A stretch of DNA of 64,000 nt from Lacticaseibacillus pantheris DSM 15945 = JCM 12539 = NBRC 106106 (GTDB taxonomy: Bacteria > Bacillota > Bacilli > Lactobacillales > Lactobacillaceae), in NCBI RefSeq assembly GCF_001311175.1, contig NZ_BBAI01000001.1, forward strand, positions 154,345 to 218,344. The letters run 5' to 3'. The notes below the pieces were generated by a model that worked only from the letters and a program-made list of their open reading frames with translations, was not told the DNA's origin and searched no databases. A program made the position numbers and the translations under genes. Positions 1 through 8,963 of the stretch are shown here, piece after piece. Each line of letters opens with the position of its first letter. Within the stretch, counting starts at the first letter, position 1.

Positions 1-535
1 TAAGAACAACAAGCACAAGGTTATTGCACTCGGGAACGACCACATTGTTACGGACCTGAAGCAGCTGATTTCCGACCACTTGAAGGATGAAGGCTACCAG
101 GTAATCGACGAAGGGACTTACGACCACACGCGGACTCACTACCCAATTTATGGTAAGCGGGTTGCCGAAGATGTTGCCGATGGCCGTGCTGATCTTGGTA
201 TTGTCCTTTGTGGTACGGGGATCGGTATCAGTACCGCCGCCGACAAGAACGAAGGCATCCGTGCCGCGATGGTTGGCGATATTACGCAGGCCGTTTACGC
301 AAAGGAACAGTTGAACGCCAATGTCTTGGGCTTTGGTGGGATTGTTTTGGGTCGTGACTTTGTCTTTGACATCGTTGACTACTACCTGAACGCAGAGTAC
401 AAGCCATCAGACGAAAACAAGGCTTTGATTGCCAAAATTGACGGCATTGCTACGCCTAACCCTGACCAGAAGGACAACCCACACTTCTTTGACGAAGAAA
501 ACGAGAAGTGGTCCGAGGGCGTCTACCACGACTAA
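1..535 (+). CDS. lacB: Galactose-6-phosphate isomerase subunit LacB, 5' end cut by window
   Basis: The reading frame is open from the first bases (in frame from position 2) and encodes LacB, one of two subunits of the isomerase converting galactose 6-phosphate to tagatose 6-phosphate in the cytoplasm. The N-terminal [11 protein letters not shown], the THYPIYGK segment, [12 protein letters not shown] and the NANVLGFGG stretch are typical of the RpiB/LacB fold. The C-terminal tail ending in WSEGVYHD is the extension that separates LacB from RpiB and LacA. Only the first one or two codons seem to be missing. The partner lacA should lie just upstream, outside the window. A strong terminator follows at 645-681, so lacB is probably the last gene of its operon. 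Confidence 0.92.
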   Translation, partial: KNNKHKVIALGNDHIVTDLKQLISDHLKDEGYQVIDEGTYDHTRTHYPIYGKRVAEDVADGRADLGIVLCGTGIGISTAADKNEGIRAAMVGDITQAVYAKEQLNANVLGFGGIVLGRDFVFDIVDYYLNAEYKPSDENKALIAKIDGIATPNPDQKDNPHFFDEENEKWSEGVYHD

Positions 536-644
536 TATCGTGGAGCGGACTATCCGTAGCGCATCACCCGTGCGCGTGGGGTAGCCTAACATAGCAACTA
601 GTCTTAACAAGTCAAACTCCTTGGAACTAAACCAAACCAAAATT

Positions 645-681
645 GCGCCACCCCGGATTTTTCTGGGGTGGCGCGATTTTT
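645..681 (+). terminator. Intrinsic terminator after lacB
   Basis: A perfect 10-bp stem (GCGCCACCCC / GGGGTGGCGC) with a 10-base loop is followed by GATTTTT. Flanking A/T stretches extend the pairing, so it can also serve the convergent sortase gene. Confidence 0.9.
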
Positions 682-710
682 GGTTTAGGTTTGCTTGTAC
701 GAGCTCTATC

Positions 711-1418
711 CTACTTGCTAAATACCGCCAGCCGGGCATTAGTCGCCTTCTGCTTGCTGACCAATTGGCCTTGCACAATGTGCCGGTCTTCTTCACCCGC
801 GAGTGAAGAAGCACAAGTGACTAGGGTAATGAGCTTCTTGCCCTTGACGTCGTCAATATACTGCACCTGGGTCTTGTACACCGTCTTACTGAGCGTGACC
901 TTGTAGGTGTAGACGTACTGTTTATCGGTAATATAAATCTTGTCACCCAACTTAATCTTCGTTAGGGGTGAAAAGAGTATCGATTTGTTCGCCATGTGGT
1001 GGCCGGCCAGGGCGTAGTTGCCCTTGCCCATCTGTTGGTCGGACTTCATGGTGGCAGCACCGACCGCCAGATTCTCGTTGCTTAGCCCCGCTAAAATGGG
1101 GAGATCGATTTTAACGCTGGGGATGGATAGGAGGCCAATGGGATTGAGGTTCTTGTCCGTGGCCGCTTTGGTGACCGTGCTGATGTCCAGCGCGTTGACC
1201 TGCTTAAAGTCGTAGTTGGCGTGCTTACGCTTGTTTCTTTGAATGTCCGTGCTCGAAAGCTTCTGCGCCGAACCGTATTGGTTTTGCGACAGTAAGTTAA
1301 TCGTGAAGACCTTGATCTGCTGGTTGAACGTCAGCGCTAGGCCCACCACTAACAACAATGTGATTACAATTCGCCAAAGCCAAACGTGTTTGCGCCCAGG
1401 ACGCTGTTGCTTTGCCAT
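711..1418 (-). CDS. srtA: Class A sortase (SrtA type)
   Basis: A 235-aa membrane-anchored transpeptidase that joins LPxTG surface proteins to the peptidoglycan precursor on the outer face of the membrane. The N-terminus is a signal-anchor helix (about residues 12-32). The catalytic residues are all visible: His140 in LAGHH, Cys202 in TLVTCAS and Arg212 in EEDRHIV. The order and spacing fit class A. I chose the ATG at 1418 because GGAGGG sits 7 bases upstream; an in-frame start nine codons earlier lacks such a site. The gene is monocistronic and convergent with lacB, with a promoter at 1481-1509. Confidence 0.93.
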   Translation of the reverse strand: MAKQQRPGRKHVWLWRIVITLLLVVGLALTFNQQIKVFTINLLSQNQYGSAQKLSSTDIQRNKRKHANYDFKQVNALDISTVTKAATDKNLNPIGLLSIPSVKIDLPILAGLSNENLAVGAATMKSDQQMGKGNYALAGHHMANKSILFSPLTKIKLGDKIYITDKQYVYTYKVTLSKTVYKTQVQYIDDVKGKKLITLVTCASSLAGEEDRHIVQGQLVSKQKATNARLAVFSK

Positions 1419-1480
1419 CTTCGTACCCTCCACGAGCGCAGTCAATCATGTGCTCTTACTTTTTGTTAGTTGATAACATC

Positions 1481-1509
1481 ATTATAACAACTAGTAATAA
1501 GAATAACAA
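1481..1509 (-). promoter_or_regulatory. Sigma-A promoter for sortase
   Basis: On the minus strand TTGTTA and TATAAT are separated by 17 bases, about 60 bases upstream of the sortase start codon. Confidence 0.65.
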
Positions 1510-1582
1510 TATCGGCGATGGTGGGCAATGCGCCACCGCGATTTTCGCGTATAAAATAAAAATCAAAAAAAATTGCAATAAG

Positions 1583-1703
1583 TGCTTGACCTGAAACGCG
1601 TTCGACAAATTACACTATGTTTGCAAGGTTGAAAGGGGTTGCAACCACCGCGGGGTTGCGCACCACACCTGCAGGGATAACTGAAATGAAACGGAGCGTC
1701 ACC
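1583..1703 (+). promoter_or_regulatory. Leader region upstream of the EIIA-like gene
   Basis: A possible promoter (TTGACC at 1583, TACACT 19 bases later) opens a leader containing short GC-rich dyads such as GGTTGCAACC. I recognise no known riboswitch here. The rest of the gap between the sortase promoter and this point is AT-rich and appears empty. Confidence 0.35.
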
Positions 1704-1769
1704 ATGTGTATGGGTTGCCATGACGGCATCCAGAGCGGGGTGAGCTCAACTACGAGGAGGAAATTGTGA
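1704..1769 (+). CDS. Candidate 21-aa leader peptide with CxxC motif
   Basis: A short frame starts with ATG 7 bases after GGAG and encodes MCMGCHDGIQSG followed by SSTTRRKL, then TGA. The stop codon overlaps the ATG of the next gene (TGATG), and the leader's last Arg-Arg codons contain that gene's ribosome-binding site (AGGAGG). Translation of the two would therefore be coupled. The Cys-Met-Gly-Cys-His core resembles a metal or redox-binding motif. I do not recognise the peptide, and it may be a chance ORF. Confidence 0.35.
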   Translation: MCMGCHDGIQSGVSSTTRRKL

Positions 1770-2214
1770 TGCTGACACTATTGAAGAAGAAGAACGTTGT
1801 TGCGAACATTGAACTCGATGAAAACAGTGAATTAGAGGCCCTGAAGGTCATTGCAAACCGCGCGGCGACCAAGTTAGACGTTGCCGAACAGGAACTGAAG
1901 AGTGGTTTCTTTGCTAGCGGGGCGCAGGACGCCATTATCATTGGCGATGAAGCGTGATTCTGCATGCAACTTCAAGTGCAATTGCCCATCCCGAGGCGGT
2001 CATTATGAGCTTTGCTGCACCGGTGCTGTGGGGTGACGATAACAGTCGCGTGGACATTGCGGTGGCCATTGTATTACCAGTGGACGCGGATGACGAGTAC
2101 CAAAACATGTTGAATAACGCACGGGTGGCAATCAGTGACCATATTGAGGAGCTAGATTCCTTGAAGGGCAGTAATGCCGGTCTCAAGACCCTTTGGAAAG
2201 AGATTAACCGTTAA
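1769..2214 (+). CDS. PTS EIIA type-2-like protein, split by a frameshift
   Basis: Two overlapping frames (to 1957, and from about 1954) together resemble one fructose/mannitol-type EIIA domain of about 148 aa, which carries phosphate on a histidine. The first half gives the N-terminal helices; the second gives ILHATSSAIAHPEAV, corresponding to the active-site strand that normally reads GIAIPHA, and then IAVAIVLPVDADDEY. The start ATG at 1769 has AGGAGG 8 bases upstream. The break at about 1950 looks like one missing base. Alternatively the GTGA overlap is genuine and two polypeptides are made, but neither half alone is a known domain. No EIIB or EIIC neighbour is present, so a regulatory role linked to the LacI gene downstream is possible. 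Confidence 0.5.
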
Positions 2215-2290
2215 TGCCTACCCAGGCAAGGATAGTGAACGTTGGTAGCAACCGGATAATTAATGTGCGTCGTGAATGACGCCCGCTCAC

Positions 2291-2359
2291 ATAACATGCG
2301 TAGCGGGGAGCTCCAGGGTGGGTCGCCTCCCAGCCTTGGTTCCCCGATGCGCATGTTAT
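2291..2359. repeat. Imperfect 19-bp inverted repeat before lacI-family gene
   Basis: ATAACATGCGTAGCGGGGA (2291-2309) pairs with TCCCCGATGCGCATGTTAT (2341-2359) at 16 of 19 positions. The right arm overlaps a TATACT-like -10 box at about 2356. It could be an operator pair for the downstream LacI regulator or an RNA stem. There is no T-tract, so it is not a standard terminator. Confidence 0.5.
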
Positions 2360-2418
2360 ACTGTACTATGAAAACGGTTGAACGCGGTGGCAAAGCAATC
2401 TAGGAGGGTGGGGCCGTA

Positions 2419-3357
2419 ATGACAACAATTCGTGATGTAGCTCGGATTAGTGGCTACTCGGTTTCCACCGTCTCACGGGTGTTGAACCACAAGAACTATG
2501 TTTCAGATGAGGTGCGGAAGAACATCCAGAAGGTGATTGCGGAGCTCGATTACGTGCCGAATGACGTGGCACGGGATTTGAGCCGTGGTCGGACGATGAA
2601 CATTGGGGTGGTCGTACCCAATATTGACCACCCGTACTACACCGACATCGTGCGGGGTATTATGGCAGCCGCCTTTGCAGCGGGGTACAACGTGCTGATG
2701 CTACCGTCGAAGTACGATGCCGTGGTGGAGCACGGCTATTTGGATCAGCTTCGCCGGCACGCATTTGATGGCCTCATTTTTACGTCGCACACCATGCCAG
2801 TTGCGGACATGGTGCCATACAAACAATACGGTGAGGTGGTAGTTTGCCACGATCCCGGTCAGATTGATATTAGTGCGGCGTTTACGGAACGTGGCCCGTC
2901 GTACCGCGCGGCGTTCCGTTGGGTTCAACGGCGTCATTACCGACGGGTGGGGCTAGTATTACCACGAGATATCGATATTAGTGCGACCAGTAGTGCTACG
3001 ATTACCGCGTACAAAGATGTGTTTGGCGTTGAGCCCGAGCCCAGCCTTATTCGGACAGGAGTGATGTCTTACGATGACGGGTACGCCGCTGCGGAATACT
3101 ACGGCACCAATAATTTAGCGCCGGACTTCATCTTTGCTAACGGGGATGATATTGCAGCTGGGGTTTTACAGTATTATCGTGATGGTCACCTGACACCACC
3201 AACAGTCATGGGCCAAGAAAACCAACTGTCAGGCCAATTGCTGGGCATCCCCACGATTGACCACCACTTTCGTGACGTGGGTGCGGCGGCGTTACGCTTA
3301 GCTATTGGCGCGGCCGAGGGGCAGTTCCCGGTACATTCGGACTTTATTCCACGGTGA
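2419..3357 (+). CDS. LacI-family transcriptional regulator
   Basis: An intact 312-aa repressor. Residues 1-58 form the LacI helix-turn-helix and hinge (TIRDVARISGYSVSTVSRVLN, then PNDVARDLSRGRT), followed by a periplasmic-binding-protein-like effector domain beginning NIGVVVPNIDHPYYTDI. The protein is slightly shorter than the usual 330-340 aa. GGAGGG lies upstream of the ATG. No sugar gene is directly attached, so the effector cannot be named; the EIIA-like gene upstream and the exporter downstream are the only neighbours. A large inverted repeat lies in its promoter region and may be an autoregulatory site. Confidence 0.9.
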   Translation: MTTIRDVARISGYSVSTVSRVLNHKNYVSDEVRKNIQKVIAELDYVPNDVARDLSRGRTMNIGVVVPNIDHPYYTDIVRGIMAAAFAAGYNVLMLPSKYDAVVEHGYLDQLRRHAFDGLIFTSHTMPVADMVPYKQYGEVVVCHDPGQIDISAAFTERGPSYRAAFRWVQRRHYRRVGLVLPRDIDISATSSATITAYKDVFGVEPEPSLIRTGVMSYDDGYAAAEYYGTNNLAPDFIFANGDDIAAGVLQYYRDGHLTPPTVMGQENQLSGQLLGIPTIDHHFRDVGAAALRLAIGAAEGQFPVHSDFIPR

Positions 3358-3433
3358 TTGCTTCATGTGGAACATTACGTGCGGTGAAAGGATGCCGGAG
3401 CTAATCGTTCCGAGAAAAAAATTTAATACGAAA

Positions 3434-3512
3434 AAGGACGACATTATCCTGCCATGTCTCACCGTTGATAGTTGATCTACCGACGTTGAGGCGAGAGGAT
3501 ATTGTCGTCCTT
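3434..3512. terminator. Bidirectional long-stem terminator
   Basis: AAGGACGACATTATCCT (3434-3450) pairs with AGGATATTGTCGTCCTT (3496-3512) with one mismatch, and A/T runs lie on both sides. It separates the convergent lacI-family and exporter genes. Confidence 0.75.
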
Positions 3513-3528
3513 TATTGATGCTTAAACG

Positions 3529-4973
3529 TTATTGTTCGGTCTTTACGTCTTCACTATATTGTGGCCGCTTAATGAACAAAGCGATGATGAAGCCAGCCAC
3601 AGTCAGCGCCACCGTGAAGTACGCGCCGTAGTGGACACCGTTCGTAAATGCAGCGGCAGAGCTGTGGCCGCTGTACGCTGCTTGGCCGATACCGAGCAGG
3701 CTGGTGGCGACGGCCGTAGCAATTGCACCGATAATCTGCTGCATGGTGTTCATGATGGTGCTACCATCGGCGGACAGCGCACCAGTTAGCGAGTTCAACG
3801 CGTAGGTCTGTGATGGTGACATCGCGAGCGGGGCGCCAATCATGATGATAACGTGGGCCGCGATTACGTACGCGATGGAACTCGTCGTGCTGGCAGTAGC
3901 AACATCATAGCACCGACAAAGGCGATGATGAAACCGATGCGCGCCGGCCCCTTTGCACCTAACCGGTCATAGAGTCGACCAGCCAGCGCGGAAACGAGGG
4001 CGTTCATCACACCACCCGGTAACATGATAATCCCGGTTAGCGCAACGACGAGGCCCAAACCATTCTGGATGTACATTGGTAGCAAGTACATTGCGGACAG
4101 GATGATACCAAAGTCAATCATGACCAGCAATGCGCCAGTAGTGAAGGCCGGAATCTTGAACGCGCGCAGGTTCAGCACCGGTGTTTCCAGGTGCAGCTGA
4201 CGGTATGCGTACAGTCCAAGGACAATCAGGCCGAGTAGGAGGGCGACAATCACGATGGGTGATCCCCAACCCTGTGCACTGGCGGAGCTAACGCCAAAGA
4301 CGATTGCGGAAAAACCAACGACGGATTCTGCCATCGACAGGAAATCGGCTTTAGGCTTGGTGATGTTACCCACGTTTTTGAGGCTGGTAAAGGCAAAAAT
4401 CAGACCCACTGCGAGAACCGGGACAAAGATCCAGAAAATCCACTGCCACGATAACTTGGCCAGAATGATCCCGGTCAGGGTTGGTCCGATGGCCGGAGCA
4501 AACATGATGACCAGTGCGTTAGTCCCCATTGCGGTGCCCAGTTTGTGGGGCGGGAAGATGGACATTGCCACCGTGAACATGAGCGGCAGGATAATACCCG
4601 TGCCGATACCCTGAATCATCCGACCCACTAATAGTACGGGGAAGGTGCTGGCGGTGGCCGCAACTACGGCACCGACAATGAAGTCGGCCAGACCAAAGAT
4701 GATCAATTGACGGGTGGTAAACCACTTGGTCAGAAAACTAGAAAACGGTAAAACAATACCGATAACCAACATGTAGCCAGTCACGAGCCACTGAACGGTA
4801 GCAGTGCTGACGCCTAAACTCTTCATTAGGCTGGGTAGGGCGATGTTCAGGGATGTTTCACTGAACATACCGATAAATGCGCCGACCCACATGCTGATCA
4901 TTGCCAGCATTGGGTGGCGGACATCAACCCGTGCTTTATCCAGGTTGATGGGGGTGCTTGATACTTGTTCCAT
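3529..4973 (-). CDS. DHA2-family MFS exporter (EmrB/QacA type), one frameshift
   Basis: A proton-coupled multidrug-type exporter of about 480 aa with an expected 14 membrane helices. The first frame (start 4973, with GGAGGAG 9 bases before) carries MFS motif A/B features and motif C (APAIGPTLTGIIL), typical of drug/proton antiporters. Translation shifts frame at about 3893-3897: adding one base restores TSSIAYVIAAHVI and links to the C-terminal part that ends KRPQYSEDVKTEQ at 3529. I interpret this as one gene with a single missing base. The substrate is unknown. Its leader has an attenuator-like structure (4999-5162), suggesting inducible expression. Confidence 0.85.
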
Positions 4974-4998
4974 TGGTAGTGCTCCTCCTCTGACGCAT

Positions 4999-5162
4999 AA
5001 AAAAATAGCGGTCCGGTAACGACCAGGCTGCTAGTCTATACGCTTGATCAAAAACAGCGACACTGATTACCAATAGACGCGCGGGGCGCATAAGTATCCC
5101 GAATGAATTGCTGGTGCCGTCCCCTGTGAGCCCGGACCGTTATCGAAACGGACAATCCGGAC
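4999..5162 (-). promoter_or_regulatory. Structured leader with terminator/antiterminator pairing before exporter
   Basis: In minus-strand RNA a hairpin (5006-5033) containing GGTC/GACC is followed by seven U (4999-5005), only about 25 bases before the exporter start codon. Its CCGGACCG (5009-5016) is perfectly complementary to CGGTCCGG in the sequence around 5131-5139, further 5' in the RNA. An additional hairpin CCGTT-TCGAT-AACGG lies beside it. The two states are mutually exclusive. I do not recognise T-box, SAM, guanidine, Mn or other known riboswitch motifs. Confidence 0.5.
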
Positions 5163-5398
5163 TTGACGACACCCACGCAATTGGTGATGGTGCGTTTCAA
5201 CAATTGGTTATATTAACAGAAAAAAAAGTTTTTGTGTAAGTGTTTTTTTGCAAATAGGCACCAAGTAAACTGGATTTATGTAATCACGATTCGTTCATTC
5301 CGGGTCGTGCAACGATTAGCAAGCAGTCTAAAAATGAAAGTAACTAGTAAAAAGCCGCCCACAAATTGCGTTGCGGACGGCCAATGAATGCGAATTAC
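5163..5398. other. Intergenic, nothing further recognised
   Basis: AT-rich stretch with runs of T and A, probably holding the promoter of the leader transcript (TTACAC and TAATAT on the minus strand at roughly 5210-5235). No coding or repeat signal is visible. Confidence 0.3.
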
Positions 5399-5722
5399 TT
5401 ATACGAATGGGTGGTAGACCAGTTCGATGATTTGTTTGTGTGTGGCAAAGTTGATGTGTTCGAGTCGCTGTGTGAGGATCTTATCGTATTCTGCAAGCAC
5501 ATCGCTGGGTAGCGGCGTTACCGCGTGGAGCTGGTTGATGAGCTCTTCAGGTGAGTGTGCATTATCCAAATCGCCAAAGATGGCCAATTTGCCCAAAACG
5601 TCTGCGAGCAGGGCGGACATGGTCGCGTCCGGCTTGCCGGTCGGGTCCGTGACCACGAGTTCGCGTTGACTGGCAGGCTGGTGATTCACCTGTAATAGTT
5701 TCAGTGCCTGAAAAACGTCCAT
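5399..5722 (-). CDS. Hypothetical 107-aa protein
   Basis: A small acidic soluble protein beginning MDVFQALKLLQVNHQP. GGGAGG lies 7 bases before the ATG, supporting the start. No signal peptide, membrane segment or recognised motif is visible; the sequence looks mostly helical. It stands alone on the minus strand between the exporter leader and the amino-acid ABC operon. I do not recognise the family. Confidence 0.65.
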   Translation of the reverse strand: MDVFQALKLLQVNHQPASQRELVVTDPTGKPDATMSALLADVLGKLAIFGDLDNAHSPEELINQLHAVTPLPSDVLAEYDKILTQRLEHINFATHKQIIELVYHPFV

Positions 5723-5886
5723 AATGTTCCTCCCACGGCTATGTTAACACCATATTAGGCGAAAAAGGCCCTGCTGACAATCTTTCGTGATTGTGATTGT
5801 AGATGGTGCGCCATTACTGGTGAAAAAAAGATGGTAGTACGGCTTTTGGGAAAGGATTAGCCTCACCGAGTTGATATGCGGGTAAT

Positions 5887-5902
5887 TATTTCCCGGGAAA
5901 TA
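5887..5902. promoter_or_regulatory. Noc-binding-site-like palindrome 1
   Basis: TATTTCCCGGGAAATA, perfect, and extended here to a 20-bp palindrome ATTATTTCCCGGGAAATAAT (5885-5904). The core equals the 14-bp Noc-binding sequence of Bacillus subtilis. It lies directly beside the terminator of the ABC operon. Confidence 0.75.
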
Positions 5903-5905
5903 ATC

Positions 5906-5943
5906 GACAAACACCCCGGGTGGACCTGCCCGGGGTGTTTGTC
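5906..5943 (-). terminator. Terminator hairpin of amino-acid ABC operon
   Basis: A perfect 15-bp stem GACAAACACCCCGGG / CCCGGGGTGTTTGTC with an 8-base loop, downstream of the ATPase gene. The U-tract is weak. Confidence 0.7.
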
Positions 5944-5969
5944 TACATTAATTTAATTATTAATAGGCG

Positions 5970-6715
5970 TTACGCGCGGTTCAAGTAGCGTTTCAGGAAG
6001 TCCTTAGTACTATCTTCCTGTGGGTTACCAAATAGCTGCTCGGGAGTTCCTTGTTCGCCGACCACACCATCGTGCATGAAGATGACGGTGTCCGACACGT
6101 CGCGGGCAAACTCCATTTCGTGCGTAACGACAATCATGGTCAATCCGGTGCGCGCCAAGTCGCGCATGGCGGCGAGGACATCGTCGACCATCTCGGGATC
6201 CAACGCGCTGGTAGGTTCGTCAAACAGCAGCATTTCGGGGTCCATGGCCACGGAGCGAGCAATTGCCACCCGCTGCTTTTGCCCGCCAGATAGTTGGGCT
6301 GGTTTGGCGTTAACAAACGGTGCCATGTTCATTTGCTGCAAGATTTCGAGACCGTGGCGCTTTGCGGACTCCTTATCACGCTTGAGGACGGTCACCTGGG
6401 GTACAACCACGTTGTCCAGTACGGAGAGGTTGTTGAACAGGTTGAAGTTTTGGAACACCATCCCACCTTGGTGCGGTACTGGATTAAATCAAAGTTGTCG
6501 GCCAGGATGTTTTGTCCGTGAAAAAGGATTTCGCCACTAGTCGGTGGCTCCAGTAGGTTGAGTCCACGCAGCAGGGTGGACTTACCGGAACCGGAACGAC
6601 CGATAATTGATAGCACCTCGCCCTTGGTGACAGACAGGTTGATATCCTTGAGGACTTCGTGGTTCCCAAAGCGCTTTTGGAGGTTACGTACTTCGAGCAT
6701 TGCTGGTTCCGTCAT
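5970..6715 (-). CDS. Amino-acid ABC transporter ATPase (GlnQ type), one frameshift
   Basis: The cytoplasmic ATPase that powers the importer encoded just upstream. Seen in order: Walker [11 protein letters not shown]-loop [10 protein letters not shown], signature LSGGQKQR, Walker [12 protein letters not shown] and the switch histidine in VVTHEM. About 245 aa, normal for PAAT-family ATPases. The frame breaks at about 6458-6465, between TKVGW and MVFQNFN, where one base appears lost. The stop codon of the permease overlaps this ATG (TAATG), showing translational coupling. It belongs to the lysine-riboswitch operon. Confidence 0.9.
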
Positions 6716-8311
6716 TATTCAGCATCCCCTTCCGTGTCTTTGATTTCAGGTGTTTCGACCTGCATCTGGTTGTTCATGACGTTATAGTCCTGGGGTCCAT
6801 CGAGACGTTTTTCGATAATGCGGAACAGCCGGGAAATAGTGAACGTCATGATGAGGTAAATGCCACAGACGATCAGGTACGTGTGGAAGAACTGGAAGCT
6901 TTGTCCGGAAATAGTCTCGGCGGTGAAGAACAACTCGGACACACTGATAATGGACAGCACTGACGTGTCTTGATGTTCACGATGAACTCGTTAGTAACCG
7001 CCGGCAAACTGTTACGGATGGCCTGTGGCAGGATTACTTTGGTCATCGTTTGCCAGTGGGTAAAGCCGAGCGCGTGGGCAGCCTCGAACTGACCGTTGTC
7101 CACGGAAATGATACCCCCACGAATAATTTCGGAGATGTACGCCCCGGTGTTGATCGACACGATGACCAGCGCGGCAACGGTGCGGTCCATGTTCACACCG
7201 AATGCTTGCGCGGCACCGTAATACAGGACAGCGGCTTGCACAATCATTGGCGTGCCACGGAAGACCTCAATGTAGACGGCGAGCAGCCAGTTTACTACCG
7301 CGAGCAAACCACGCTGCGCACCTTTCTTGGCGCGGGGAATTGTTCGTACCACACCCACCAGCAGGCCAATGATGAAGCCAACTAGGGTACCAACCAAGGC
7401 AATGAGCAGCGTCATGCCGGTACCACGTAAGAGCATTGCCCCGTACTGCTTCAGGATATTGGTAAACCAGTTGCCGTTAGTCTTGGTGACGGGCTGGTTC
7501 TTAACGGCCTGCGTCATCATCTGGTCACGCGCCTTGCTGGAGATACCGGCCAGAACCCGGTTAATTTTGGCTTCGTACGGGTCATTTTTGCGTAACCCGA
7601 TGGCTAAGTCCGTATCGCTGGGGTCAGTTTTGAAGCCCTGATTCTTAGCAAAGTGGACGTATGTCAGCTTCTTGTTGGCGTTCTCCGCTGTAATGCCTTC
7701 AGGGACTTCGGACACGTATCCATCAATGGTGCCGGATTCCAGCGCGACACGCATGGCTGGGAAGTCGTCCATGGCCGACTGCCGCTGAACGCCTTTAATC
7801 TGTTTAATGGCCGTGTAGTGTAGGTGGAAAGTTGCGCGGTTAACTTAGCGCCTTTGAAATCCGTTAACTTGGTTGCGTGCGCGTACTTGGAGTCCTTACG
7901 CACGACGATTGTTAATTTCGAGGCGTAATAGGTGTTAGTAAAGTCGATGGATTTCCGCCGTTCCGCAGTGGGAGACATCCCCGCGATGATTGCATCAATT
8001 TTGCCCGACGTTAACGATGGCAACAGTCCGTCCCACTTGGTTTTAACCACAATGGGTTTCTTGCCGAGTGCACGGGCAACCTTTTTACCCATCTGAACGT
8101 CATAACCGTTTGCCCAGAGCTTGGAACCCTGAATACGTACGGCGCCGTTCTTACTGGAATTTTGTGTCCAGTTAAATGGTGCGTATCCGGCCTCCATACC
8201 GATCTTAAAATACTGACTATCGCTAGCGGCACTAACGTCGTGGACGGGGGTGTTCAACCACATCCCGGCCAGAATTAGTACACTCACAATAGCAAGCCAA
8301 ACTTTCTTCAT
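6715..8311 (-). CDS. Substrate-binding protein fused to ABC permease, predicted lysine/basic amino-acid importer, two frameshifts
   Basis: A single polypeptide of about 530 aa: signal peptide (MKKVWLAIVSVLILAG), an extracellular SBP_bac_3 domain (FKIGMEAGYAPFNWTQ to the region near 7500), then a membrane permease with the EAA loop (EAAHALGF and ILPQAIRNSLPA). This SBP-permease fusion is known from lactococcal GlnP. Frameshifts lie at about 7820 (after AQLSTYTT) and about 6960. The ATPase follows with overlapping stop and start. A lysine riboswitch upstream indicates the cargo is probably lysine or a related cationic amino acid; family knowledge alone would suggest glutamine or another polar amino acid. 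Confidence 0.88.
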
Positions 8312-8405
8312 TGGTGTTCTCCCTTCATCTTGTTACCACCAAAGTGTGGTAGACAGCGTCACGCACGGTGCGTAACTACATACCAGTGAGGGGAAACAGG
8401 GGTAT

Positions 8406-8445
8406 GAAAAAGACCCATTGAATTGAAAAAAACAACTCAATGGGC
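8406..8445 (-). terminator. Terminator of lysine riboswitch expression platform
   Basis: In minus-strand RNA CCCATTGAGTTG and CAATTCAATGGG form a 12-bp stem (one G-U pair) around a U-rich loop, followed by UCUUUUU. It lies between the riboswitch and the transporter start. Confidence 0.85.
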
Positions 8446-8483
8446 CCGCCAATCTTACTATATATAGTAGCAAAACCAACAAT

Positions 8484-8650
8484 CATAGCGCTCCTTGCCA
8501 GTAGCAAGACAGTCCGGCAACTTTCGTTAACCGGCCCAACGGCTCCCGTTACGGACGGGTAACCATTTCGGCGGGGTTGCTTTCAACTGGAGTCACCGTG
8601 TCCGCCACTCGTCCAGCTGTTGTCTTCCCCGCGACCTCTATTTCGTCGTG
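8484..8650 (-). ncRNA. Lysine riboswitch (L-box)
   Basis: The minus strand carries the conserved L-box blocks in order: AGAGGTCGCG at the 5' side (8631-8640), CCGCCGAAATGG in the middle, and GGACTGTC ... GGAGCGCTAT at the 3' side (8484-8515). A terminator follows. This is an off-switch that lowers transcription of the downstream importer when lysine is abundant. Confidence 0.88.
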
Positions 8651-8921
8651 GTATTTATTCATGTTAGCTATAAAAATACCCGGAATTGAGTACCCTGTCA
8701 ATACTTGGAACCGTAATACAGTATTATCCTGGGCATGGCTGGATTGATAATTGCAGTTTTAGACTATCCTAAAAATCAATGTACCCTATACGGGGCCTAT
8801 TGTTGCCAGATACTCGCAATATTAAACAAAGTGAACAAAATGTGGAAAAAAACTTTTTCGCGTCTTTGGTTGGTACCAGTGGCGTTTCATGAAAAGTAAG
8901 TTGTTTTTGTCAAGAAAGGGC
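8651..8921. other. Intergenic between divergent riboswitch and PTS promoter
   Basis: AT-rich stretch that should contain the minus-strand promoter of the lysine-riboswitch transcript. I see no gene and no further repeat. Confidence 0.35.
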
Positions 8922-8963
8922 TTGCAAAACGGTCCCCATCTAGGCATACTTAACCATGTTAAG
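8922..8963 (+). promoter_or_regulatory. Promoter and dyad operator of mannose PTS operon
   Basis: TTGCAA (8922-8927) and CATACT (8945-8950) are spaced by 17 bases. A 15-bp dyad CTTAACCATGTTAAG (8949-8963) overlaps the -10 box and the expected start point, a classical repressor position. I see no sigma-54 -24/-12 motif, although such promoters drive man operons in some Firmicutes. Confidence 0.55.

Noticed and set aside
407..814. Open frame of 135 codons antisense to lacB
   Set aside because: It runs through the lacB coding strand and the terminator hairpin, without ribosome site; a shadow frame.
5906..5943. Another Noc-like site inside CCCCGGG/CCCGGGG
   Set aside because: The shared CCCGGG belongs to the terminator stem and lacks the ATTT/AAAT flanks.
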